Part shown: one piece after another, positions 25,469-33,784 of the stretch | Numbering within the stretch: the stretch's first letter is position 1 | Layout of the letters: each line of letters begins with the position of its first letter | DNA from: Ruminococcus sp. | GTDB taxonomy: Bacteria > Bacillota > Clostridia > Oscillospirales > Acutalibacteraceae | Assembly (NCBI GenBank): GCA_004555265.1 | Contig: SFIQ01000001.1 | Location: 1 to 64,000, forward strand | Direction: 5' to 3' | DNA length: 64,000 nucleotides | Notes under the pieces: generated by a model | Databases searched by the model: none | Told to the model about the DNA's origin: nothing | Seen by the model: only the letters and a program-made list of their open reading frames with translations | Position numbers and translations under genes: made by a program

Positions 25469-28400
25469 ATGGCGTTTACCCATTTACATTTGCATACCGA
25501 ATACAGCCTCCTCGACGGCGCTTGCCGCCTCGGGGAGCTTTGTGCTGTTGCAAAGGATTTGGGGCAAACGGCACTTGCCATCACCGACCACGGCAATATG
25601 TTCGGTGCGGTGGATTTTTATAAAGCCGCCAAAGCAAACGGAATCAAACCGATTATCGGCTGTGAGGTATATGTTGCCGAGCGCAATTTGACAGATAAAG
25701 TCCACGGCCTGGACAGTCAGCGTTACCATTTGGTTTTACTTTGTAAGAACGAGACAGGCTATAAAAACTTAATTCAAATGGTGTCAAAGTCCTGGGTGGA
25801 TGGCTTTTATGTACGCCCACGCGTGGATAAAGCACTGTTGGAAGAATATCACGAGGGCTTGATTGCGCTGTCTGCTTGCCTTGCGGGCGAAATTCCGCGA
25901 AAGTTATCGGTAAAAGACTTTGAAGGCGCAAAAGAAACGGCGCTTTGGTACAACCGCGTTTTCGGGGCGGGGAATTATTATTTGGAATTGCAGGATCACG
26001 GATTGCGAGAGCAAAAGGAAATTTTGCCCGATTTGCTCCGTCTCTCCCGTGAAACGGGGATACCGCTTGTGGCAACCAATGATGTACACTACATTCAAAA
26101 AGAGGATGCCAAAGTTCAAAAAGTCTTGATTTGTATTCAAACCAACCATACGATTGATGAAGACACAGGGTTAGAATTCGGCACGGACGAATTCTATTTA
26201 AAATCCGAAGCCGAAATGCGGGAACTCTTTTCGTATGTGCCCGAGGCGATTGAAAACACCGCCAAAATTGCCGACATGTGCAATGTGGAATTTGAATTCG
26301 GCAAGACCAAACTGCCGCATTTTGATGTTCCGGGGAATCAAGACCATTTTGCCTATTTCCGTGAAAAATGTTACGCAGGGCTTTATAAAAATTACGGTGG
26401 GAATGTACCGCAAACACATATTGACCGTTTAGAGTATGAATTGTCCGTTATTCGGCAAATGGGCTATGTGGATTATTTCCTGATAGTCGCTGATTTTATT
26501 GCCTACGCGAAATCAAAAGATATTCCCGTAGGCCCCGGAAGAGGTTCAGGTGCGGGGAGCATTGCCGCTTACTGTATGGGCATTACGGGTATTGACCCGA
26601 TGCGGTACAACTTGATTTTTGAACGATTTTTAAATCCGGAGCGCGTCAGTATGCCGGATATTGATGTGGACTTTTGCTATGAACGCCGTGAAGAAGTGAT
26701 TGACTATGTCATTCAAAAATACGGGAAAGACCATGTGGCACAGATTGTCACATTCGGTACGATGGCGGCGCGCGGTGCCGTGCGTGATGTCGGCAGAGTG
26801 TTGGGATTGCCGTACAACACCGTGGATTCCGTTTCCAAGCAAATACCGCGTGAACTCGGCATTACGATTGAAGCCGCTTTAAAAAAGAATGCGGAATTGA
26901 AAAAGCTGTATGATGAGGATGTAAAAATCCGTGAGTTGATTGACACGGCAAAAAGTGTGGAAGGGATGCCGCGGCACGCCTCTACCCATGCGGCGGGTTA
27001 CACAGTTTACGATGACAACCATTGAGGAACTCGGACTTCTCAAAATGGACTTTTTGGGGCTTCGCACGCTGACGGTCATCAGCGATGCGGAAAAAATGAT
27101 TCGGAAGCGTCAGCCGAATTTCAATATAGAAACCGTTCCGCTGGACGATAAAAGAACCTATGCGATGTTTTCCAAAGGCTTGACCTACGGCGTGTTTCAG
27201 TGCGAATCTGTGGGGCTTCGCAGTGTTTTAACGCGTTTAAAACCGCAAAATATTGAAGATATTATCGCGGTTATCTCTCTGTATCGTCCCGGCCCTATGG
27301 ATTCGATTGACGATTATATCGAAAACCGTCACCACCCGGAGCGGATGCACTATAAAGCACCGCAGTTAAAAGAGATTTTGGATGTCACCTACGGCTGTAT
27401 GGTCTATCAAGAGCAGGTGATGCAGATTTTCCGTTCCCTTGCAGGCTACTCATTCGGCCGCGCCGATGTGGTACGCCGCGCCATGTCCAAGAAAAAGCAT
27501 AAGGTTATGGAGCAGGAGCGTGAATACTTTATTCACGGGCAAACCGATGAACACGGCAATACTGTTTGTTGCGGTTGTGTGGCAAACGGCATTTCGGAAA
27601 GCGCGGCAAATAGCATTTTTGACGATATGTCCTCTTTTGCATCTTACGCTTTTAACAAGTCACACTCTGCGGCGTATGCGGTTGTGGCATACAGAACCGC
27701 TTACTTGAAATGTCATTATCCGTGTGAATTTATGTCCGCGCTGTTGACAAGCGTAATTGACGATACGGCAAAAATTGCCGCGTATATCGCTGACTGTACG
27801 CGAATGGGTATTCGCGTCCTGCCGCCGAGCGCAAATGCAAGCGTGCTCGCCTTTGCGCCGACAGACCACGGCGAAATTCGGTTTGGGCTTTTGGCGATTA
27901 AAAATCTCGGAAAAGGCTTTATTCGCACGATTACCGAGGAACGCGCGCAAAACGGCAACTTTACGGATTTTTATGATTTTTGTAAGCGCCTATACGGGAA
28001 AGAGTTTAACAAACGCGCGGTTGAGGGCTTAATCAAAAGCGGCGCTTTGGATAACTTGGGGTTAAACCGTCGCGAAATGCTGCAAAATCTTCCGGATATT
28101 CTTGCAGGCTTGGAAGGGGAATCCCGGCGTAATTTGGACGGGCAGTTGGATATTTTTTCCATCGGAGAAACAGAACCGATTGCCTATGCGCCGAAATATC
28201 AGCATTGTGCGGAATTCCCGCCCGCGGAGCGACTGCAAATGGAGAAAGAAGCAACGGGGTTGTATCTGTCGGGTCACCCCATGGCGGAGCATGTTACACT
28301 TTCCGAAAAACTGCATGTTGCGCGTATTTCCGATTTGTGTGATGCGGGGGATGACCAATTGAGCCGCATTACGGACGGTTCACCCGTAAAATTGCTTGCT

Positions 28401-28931
28401 ATTGTGACCGCAGTCAAAAAGAAAACGACCAAAAATGATACGACAATGGCTTTTGTAACGGTCGAAGATTTGTACGGCAGTATCGAACTTTTGGTTTTTC
28501 CCAAGATTTATGCGCAGTTTTCGCATCTTTTGCAAGCCGGAAATATCCTGCTTGTCGATGGGCGTGTGTCGTTACGGGAAGAGGAGAGCGCAAAGGTCAT
28601 TCCTGACCGCATTGCTCCTTGTCCGAATGCGGATTCTATCGGCGAATCGACGCCTCTTCCGTCCGCTCAGGCAGAAAATCCGACGCAAAAAAAGCAACCG
28701 ATTCCGCACGAAATTCAGACAGGTTTGATGTTGCTCGTAGATACTTTAAACAGCCCGCAGGATCGAAAGGTAAAAAATCTGCTTTCCGTTTTTGAAGGAA
28801 ATATTCCTGTTTATTTGTATTATAATGACACAAGAAAAAAGTATGTTTCCGCAAGGGGCGTTGATGTCAATCCTCCTTTGCTGAACGAACTGAAACTGCT
28901 TTTGGGCGAAAAAGGCGTAATGTTAAAATAA
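25469..28931 (+). pseudogene. dnaE: DNA polymerase III alpha subunit DnaE with a frame break near codon 510
   Basis: The first frame (25469-27025) carries the PHP domain (HLHTEYSLLDGA, ITDHGNMFGAVDF), the catalytic palm motif MPDIDVDFCYERREE and GPGRGSGAGS, up to RHASTHAAG (ending 26998). It then reads a few wrong codons into TGA. The second frame takes up at 27000 with TQFTMTTIEELGLLKMDFL and runs through the helix-hairpin-helix and OB domains to 28931. Family members have about 20 residues between HAAG and TQF, absent in both frames, so sequence is missing as well as the frame shifted. Restored length would be near 1170 residues, normal for this family. It is normally essential, so error is likely. 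Confidence 0.93.
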
Positions 28932-28964
28932 AACAGTCTTTTTGTTAGAAAGGAAGATATCCAC

Positions 28965-28992
28965 TTGACATTATTGCTGTTTTGTGTATTAT
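28965..28992 (+). promoter_or_regulatory. Sigma-A promoter of pfkA
   Basis: A consensus TTGACA (28965-28970) and TATTAT (28987-28992) are separated by 16 bases, 44 bases upstream of the pfkA start codon. Confidence 0.75.
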
Positions 28993-29036
28993 AGTATTTT
29001 GATGTATACAGAATTGATTTTTTGAGGTGAAGGATT

Positions 29037-29999
29037 ATGAAAACCATCGGTGTGTTAACAAGCGGCGGCGACGCGCCCGGCATGAATGCGGCTATTCGTG
29101 CAGTTGTGCGCGCAGGCTGTGAAAACGGATTCCGCGTTATGGGGATTCGTCGCGGCTACAACGGTCTTATGTACGGCGATATGTATGAGATGAATTTGCG
29201 CAGCGTTTCCAATATTATTAACCGCGGCGGTACAATTTTGTATTCTGCAAGAAGCCCTGAATTCAAAACCGAAGAGGGTATGCAGAAGGCGATGGATGTT
29301 TGCAAAGAAATGCAAATGGAGGGCATTGTTGTCATCGGCGGCGACGGGTCGTTCCGCGGCGCGCGTGACCTTTCTTTGCGCGGTGTACCCTGCGTCGGCA
29401 TTCCCGGCACGATTGATAATGATATTGCTTGCTGTGATTATACCATCGGGTATGACACCTCCATGAACACGGTTATGGAAATGGTGGACCGTCTTCGGGA
29501 TACTTCCGAGTCGCATGACCGTTGCTCCGTTGTTGAGGTTATGGGCAGAAAAGCAGGGTATATCGCCTTAAACGCGGGTATTGCCTGCGGTGCGACAACC
29601 ATTTTAATTCCCGAAGTACCGTTTGATTTTGAAAAAGATGTCATTGAGCGTATGCAACGCACGCAAAAGGCCGGTAAGCGTCACTTCATTGTTATTGTGG
29701 CAGAGGGTATCGGCGGTGTGCAGGAAATGGCGGCACGTATAGAGAAAGAAACCGGCGTTGAATCCCGCGCCACCATTCTCGGTCATGTACAGCGCGGCGG
29801 CTCGCCGACCGTTCGAGACAGAGTTATCGGCAGTCAAATGGGATACAGAGCCGTTGAACTGTTAAAAGAAGGCATCGGCAACCGCGTAGTGGCAATGCAA
29901 AAAGACCAAATCGTAGACTTCGACATTTTTGAAGCGCTGAATATGCAAAAGAGCATTGATTTGGATTTGTATAAGCTCGCGCATGAAATTTCCATCTGA
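29037..29999 (+). CDS. pfkA: ATP-dependent 6-phosphofructokinase
   Basis: The 320-residue glycolytic enzyme phosphorylates fructose 6-phosphate. The opening GVLTSGGDAPGMNAAIRAVV, ATP-site motif GGDGSFRGA, catalytic GTIDNDI and AEGIGG with HVQRGGSPTVRDR are the PfkA signatures. The Gly-rather-than-Asp-containing GGDGS site fits the ATP-dependent rather than the pyrophosphate type. GAGGTGAAGG precedes the ATG. The dnaE-pfkA order is common in Firmicutes. Its TGA shares a base with the aroK ATG. Confidence 0.96.
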   Translation: MKTIGVLTSGGDAPGMNAAIRAVVRAGCENGFRVMGIRRGYNGLMYGDMYEMNLRSVSNIINRGGTILYSARSPEFKTEEGMQKAMDVCKEMQMEGIVVIGGDGSFRGARDLSLRGVPCVGIPGTIDNDIACCDYTIGYDTSMNTVMEMVDRLRDTSESHDRCSVVEVMGRKAGYIALNAGIACGATTILIPEVPFDFEKDVIERMQRTQKAGKRHFIVIVAEGIGGVQEMAARIEKETGVESRATILGHVQRGGSPTVRDRVIGSQMGYRAVELLKEGIGNRVVAMQKDQIVDFDIFEALNMQKSIDLDLYKLAHEISI

Positions 30000-30505
30000 T
30001 GAAAAATATTGTTTTAATCGGCATGCCCGCTTCGGGCAAAAGCACCGTTGGCGTTATTTTGGCAAAAACGCTCGGTATCGGCTTTTGCGATACGGATTTA
30101 GTGATTCAACAGCGGGAAAAGCGTTTGTTGCAAGAAATTATTGATACGGACGGGATTGCACATTTTTTAGATGCGGAATGTGCGGCCATTCTCTCGCTGG
30201 ATTGTGAAAACTGCGTCATTGCCACCGGCGGCAGTGCTGTTTTTCGTGATGCGGCGATGCAAAAGCTTCGGCGAGACGGAATCATCCTGTTTTTAGATGT
30301 TTCTTTGGAAACCGTCAAATCCCGTTTGAACAATATTAAAACGCGCGGGGTGGCGGCGACAAAAGGCAAAACCATAGATGATATTTATTATGAGCGTTTG
30401 CCGTTTTATGAAAAATATGCCGACATCACGGTGTCCTCTGATGCCAAATCCTCGGAAGAAGCGGTTGCAGATATTTTACTGGCTTTAAAACAATTTAAAA
30501 AATAA
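29999..30505 (+). CDS. aroK: Shikimate kinase
   Basis: The 168-residue enzyme phosphorylates shikimate in aromatic amino acid synthesis. It shows Walker A GMPASGKSTVGV, the DTD motif DTDLVI for shikimate/Mg, and GGSAVFRD for substrate. The LID-side motif RLPFYEKYAD follows. Its ATG overlaps the pfkA stop by one base, so it is co-translated with pfkA. A strong terminator lies 7 bases after the stop. Confidence 0.9.
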   Translation: MKNIVLIGMPASGKSTVGVILAKTLGIGFCDTDLVIQQREKRLLQEIIDTDGIAHFLDAECAAILSLDCENCVIATGGSAVFRDAAMQKLRRDGIILFLDVSLETVKSRLNNIKTRGVAATKGKTIDDIYYERLPFYEKYADITVSSDAKSSEEAVADILLALKQFKK

Positions 30506-30511
30506 AATTTT

Positions 30512-30558
30512 AGACTTTACGGTTGAATTCTAAAATTCACCGTAAAGTCTTATTTTTT
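30512..30558 (+). terminator. Terminator of the pfkA-aroK unit
   Basis: AGACTTTACGGT (30512-30523) pairs with ACCGTAAAGTCT (30539-30550) and the stem extends inward through GAATT/AATTC with one bulge. TATTTTTT follows. Confidence 0.93.
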
Positions 30559-30628
30559 CCGTTTATATTTTTTCACATTTCGCACAAAGTATTAGTGCGG
30601 TTCAAAAAACCGCGTGCGGAGGTGAAAA

Positions 30629-31879
30629 ATGAAGAATTTATTCAAGTTTTTCAGCCTTTTCAGTCTTGTTGCTGCCTCTGTCATATTTGCTTTGGTCTTT
30701 TTGGGAGATAAGGTGTATCCCGATACCATCCGCCTGTTGGAGAATCAGGAGATAAATGTCAACGGCATTTACTCGTTGCAGAATTGCGAATCGGAAAGCA
30801 CAGTGCTTTCTGCGAATTCTGCGTACACGGTCTCCGACGGCTCCGAAGGTGCGGAAAGTTACCGAGTAAATATTTCGTTGCTCAACACCATTCCGGTGAA
30901 ATCTTCGACAGTTACGGTCAGCAAACGGCAATATGTCGTGCCGAGTGGTGAAGTTTTCGGCATTAAAATCTTTACAGACGGTATTTTGATTGTCGGTATG
31001 GATGATGTGCCAACCGCAGAGGGGATTGTGAGCCCCGCAAAGCGTGCAGGTCTAAAAGTCGGCGATGTCATACTCGCGATTAACGGGTGCACTGCACAAA
31101 ATGTGTCGCAACTCAGCGCCGCGGTACAGACGAGCACCGACAGTATCACTTTAACCGTGCGCAGAGATAAAAAAGTGTGGCAAACACAGCTTTCGCTTGC
31201 CGTTTCCTCGAACGACGGAACACAAAAAGCGGGCTTGTGGGTGCGAGACAGCACTGCGGGCGTCGGTACCATGACTTTTTATTGCAAAGAGAACGGTATA
31301 TTCGGCGGACTCGGTCACGCAATCTGTGACTTGGATACCGGTGCGGTCATGCCGTTTGGACACGGCGAAGCCATAAAGACCCAAATCAGCGGCTGTTATA
31401 AAGGCAGTGCCGGCATTACCGGTGAGCTTTGCGGTGTGTTTGAAGAGGAACGCCTCGGCACACTTTACAGCAACGGGGAAACGGGTGTATTCGGCGTGTT
31501 GGAGGCGTACAACGAAAGTGCATCCGAAATGCCTGTGGCAACAAAAAATGAGGTAAAGACCGGCTACGCACAGATTCTTGCAACGGTTGACGATGCAGGC
31601 CCACAGTATTATGATGCCAAAATCGTTAAGGTTTACCCAAATTCTGATGAGAACGGTAAAAATATGATTGTCGAAGTAACCGACAGCGCTTTGATTGAAA
31701 AGACAGGCGGTATTGTACAAGGTATGAGCGGCAGTCCTATCATTCAAAACGGTATGCTTGTCGGTGCGGTGACGCATGTATTTGTCAACAATGCATTGCA
31801 AGGCTACGGCATATTTGCCGAAACAATGCTGAAAGATGCCGAAACAATCAACGAACAGACGTTGAAAGCGGCATCGTAA
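30629..31879 (+). CDS. spoIVB: SpoIVB peptidase (S55 family)
   Basis: The 416-residue forespore-secreted serine protease signals across the intermembrane space to activate sigma-K processing. It has an N-terminal membrane helix (about 8-25), a PDZ domain (about 110-190, with SPAKRAGLKVGDVILAING) and the S55 peptidase domain. The catalytic His lies in FGGLGHAICD and the catalytic Ser369 in QGMSGSPIIQNG. GGAGG precedes the ATG. It lies next to spo0A, as in Bacillus and Clostridium. A forespore sigma-G promoter is expected upstream; I could not pick one out with confidence. Confidence 0.95.
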   Translation: MKNLFKFFSLFSLVAASVIFALVFLGDKVYPDTIRLLENQEINVNGIYSLQNCESESTVLSANSAYTVSDGSEGAESYRVNISLLNTIPVKSSTVTVSKRQYVVPSGEVFGIKIFTDGILIVGMDDVPTAEGIVSPAKRAGLKVGDVILAINGCTAQNVSQLSAAVQTSTDSITLTVRRDKKVWQTQLSLAVSSNDGTQKAGLWVRDSTAGVGTMTFYCKENGIFGGLGHAICDLDTGAVMPFGHGEAIKTQISGCYKGSAGITGELCGVFEEERLGTLYSNGETGVFGVLEAYNESASEMPVATKNEVKTGYAQILATVDDAGPQYYDAKIVKVYPNSDENGKNMIVEVTDSALIEKTGGIVQGMSGSPIIQNGMLVGAVTHVFVNNALQGYGIFAETMLKDAETINEQTLKAAS

Positions 31880-31881
31880 GC

Positions 31882-31926
31882 GAAAGGATGTATAACTGTT
31901 TTTACGGTTATGCATCCTTTCTTTTT
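31882..31926 (+). terminator. Terminator between spoIVB and spo0A
   Basis: GAAAGGATG and CATCCTTTC, with inner ATAAC/GTTAT, form a 14-bp interrupted stem ending at 31921 and are followed by TTTTT. Confidence 0.88.
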
Positions 31927-31977
31927 AAGGTTTTCTGTATAAAAATGAAAAAAATAAAATTATTTTCAAAAAATCCA

Positions 31978-32006
31978 TTGCCAAATATTAACTAATATGG
32001 TAAAAT
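31978..32006 (+). promoter_or_regulatory. Sigma-A promoter of spo0A
   Basis: TTGCCA (31978-31983) and TAAAAT (32001-32006) are separated by 17 bases, about 30 bases upstream of the spo0A ATG. I saw no clear 0A-box (TGTCGAA) in the short leader. Confidence 0.65.
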
Positions 32007-32037
32007 ATGGCAGAAATCAAAACAGGAGGTCAATTTT

Positions 32038-32811
32038 ATGGAGAAAACACTCAAAATTCTATTTACAGAGGAAGCAAACGAATTCGGAAAGCATTGTACA
32101 TCCGTTTTCAAATCGTACGGGTTTGAGGTTCGGCGCGTGTCGAAAAACGGCAGTGAGGTTTTGCGGCTTTTGGAGCTTGAAAAGCCTGATGTGCTGGTCA
32201 TGGACGCGATCATGTCCTCGGTGGATGCGCTCGGTGTCTTACAGCAGATGTCCAAAAATCCGAAAATCAAAAAACCGTTGGTGATGGTTGTATCCGGCGT
32301 GGACAATCAGCGATTTGAGAATGAAGTACTTACGGCGGGCGCTGACTATTATTTCTTAAAACCGTTTGATGTCTCTATGATGGCCGAGCGCATTCTGCTT
32401 ATGGCGGGCGACACACAATCACAGGTGAAAAGCAATGCGCAAGCGCACTTTAACAATTCTGATTTAGAAGTGCTTGTCAGTGAAATCATGCATCAAATCG
32501 GTGTGCCCGCACATATTAAGGGCTATCAATACTTGCGGGAAGCCATTATTTTGTCCATAAATGACACAGAAATGATGAACTCTGTCACAAAGGTGTTGTA
32601 TCCCACCGTAGCAAAGCGATTTTCAACAACTTCTTCCCGGGTTGAGCGTGCCATACGCCATGCGATTGAAGTTGCGTGGGATAGGGGAGATGTAGATGTA
32701 CTCAGCTCCTATTTCGGCTACACCATTCAAAACAGCCGCGGTAAGCCCACAAATTCAGAGTTCATAGCCATGATTAGTGACAAACTGCGCTTACAGTTAA
32801 AAATCAGTTAA
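32038..32811 (+). CDS. spo0A: Sporulation master regulator Spo0A with a divergent receiver domain
   Basis: The 257-residue response regulator controls entry into sporulation. The C-terminal Spo0A DNA-binding domain is well conserved (SRVERAIRHAIEVAWDRGD and NSRGKPTNSEFIAMI). The N-terminal receiver keeps the phospho-acceptor Asp56 (VLVMDAIM) and the Lys in FLKPFD. Its acidic pair is Glu11-Glu12 (ILFTEEANEF) instead of Asp-Asp, and the usual MPxxDG loop reads MSSVDA. It should still be phosphorylated, but switching properties may differ. AGGAGG precedes the ATG. The gene has its own promoter and a terminator on each side. Confidence 0.93.
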   Translation: MEKTLKILFTEEANEFGKHCTSVFKSYGFEVRRVSKNGSEVLRLLELEKPDVLVMDAIMSSVDALGVLQQMSKNPKIKKPLVMVVSGVDNQRFENEVLTAGADYYFLKPFDVSMMAERILLMAGDTQSQVKSNAQAHFNNSDLEVLVSEIMHQIGVPAHIKGYQYLREAIILSINDTEMMNSVTKVLYPTVAKRFSTTSSRVERAIRHAIEVAWDRGDVDVLSSYFGYTIQNSRGKPTNSEFIAMISDKLRLQLKIS

Positions 32812-32855
32812 AAATCAGTTTAAAATACTTTTGCGTATAAATAATCTCTTTTTTC

Positions 32856-32887
32856 ATTCGCCTTACCGCTTGTAAGGCGAATTTTTT
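32856..32887 (+). terminator. Terminator of spo0A
   Basis: A perfect 11-bp stem (ATTCGCCTTAC / GTAAGGCGAAT) with a 5-base loop is followed by TTTTTT. Confidence 0.95.
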
Positions 32888-32905
32888 ATAAACCAAAACA
32901 AAAGA

Positions 32906-32934
32906 TTGCGTATCAGGCAGATTTATGATACAAT
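32906..32934 (+). promoter_or_regulatory. Promoter of the ClpP-like protease gene
   Basis: TTGCGT (32906-32911) and TACAAT (32929-32934) are separated by 17 bases, about 70 bases before the start codon. Confidence 0.7.
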
Positions 32935-33002
32935 ATTTTGCGCAAAATAATTCGCACACCCTGCGGAAATACTAAATACATATTTTCAAAGAGGTGTGCC
33001 AT

Positions 33003-33764
33003 ATGAAAAAACCGAAAAAACCCATTGCGTTTTCCACTTTTATGCAAAATGCGGAATATGCACCGTTTGACGAGGAAGAAAATGCGGATGCAGAGCATTC
33101 GACTTCTTCGATTCGGCAAATTGTTGAAACCGGCTCCATTACCGTCGAAAAAAACGGACACAGTATTCATTGCTTAACTATAATCGGTCAAATTGAAGGG
33201 CACTATATTTTGCCCCCGCAAAACAAAACCACGAAATATGAGCATGTGATTCCGCAGTTGGTGGCGATTGAGGAAAGCGACGAAATTGAAGGCTTAATTG
33301 TCATTTTAAACACGGTCGGCGGCGACATTGAGGCGGGTCTTGCGATTGCAGAGCTTATCAGCGGGATGAAAACCCCAACGGTTTCTTTGGTGCTCGGCGG
33401 CGGGCATTCTATCGGCGTGCCGCTTGCGGTATCAGCAAAGCAATCGTTTATTGTTCCGTCTGCGACAATGACGGTCCACCCGGTGCGCATGAACGGATTG
33501 GTATTGGGCGTGCCCCAAACTTTTTCCTATTTTCAAAAAATGCAGGAGCGCATTGTGGATTTTGTATCGAAAAATTCCAAAATGCCGCCGGAAAAATTCC
33601 GCGAATTTATGCTTGCAACCGGGGAACTTGCAACGGACGTCGGCACGGTTTTAGACGGAAATGCCGCGGTGGAATGCGGTATGATTGACCGTTTGGGCGG
33701 CCTTTCGGATGCATTGGACTGTCTATACCAAATGATTGCAAATCGCGAAAAAGAGGATATATAG
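33003..33764 (+). CDS. ClpP-like serine protease (TepA/YmfB type)
   Basis: The 253-residue protein has a crotonase/ClpP fold with the catalytic triad in order: Ser in GGGHSIGVPL, His in MTVHPVRMNG, and an Asp in the TDVGTVLDG region. The segment VILNTVGGDIEAGLAIAELI matches ClpP strand-helix layout. TepA-like proteins lie upstream of the spoIIIE/ftsK gene in Firmicutes and may degrade membrane or translocation-related substrates; no Clp ATPase is known as partner. GAGGTG seven bases upstream supports the ATG at 33003. It is followed 20 bases later by ftsK/spoIIIE. Confidence 0.88.
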   Translation: MKKPKKPIAFSTFMQNAEYAPFDEEENADAEHSTSSIRQIVETGSITVEKNGHSIHCLTIIGQIEGHYILPPQNKTTKYEHVIPQLVAIEESDEIEGLIVILNTVGGDIEAGLAIAELISGMKTPTVSLVLGGGHSIGVPLAVSAKQSFIVPSATMTVHPVRMNGLVLGVPQTFSYFQKMQERIVDFVSKNSKMPPEKFREFMLATGELATDVGTVLDGNAAVECGMIDRLGGLSDALDCLYQMIANREKEDI

Positions 33765-33784
33765 AAAAATCGGAGGAACGAAAA

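Noticed and set aside
25653..26417. 254-codon open frame on the minus strand inside dnaE
   Set aside because: Antisense shadow: no ribosome site, low-complexity composition, and the plus strand clearly encodes DnaE.
26990..27005. Programmed frameshift in dnaE
   Set aside because: No slippery heptamer or strong hairpin is visible, and about 20 conserved residues would still be missing after a shift.
31151..31915. 254-codon minus-strand open frame over spoIVB
   Set aside because: It covers the catalytic part of spoIVB, begins within the terminator and has no ribosome site.
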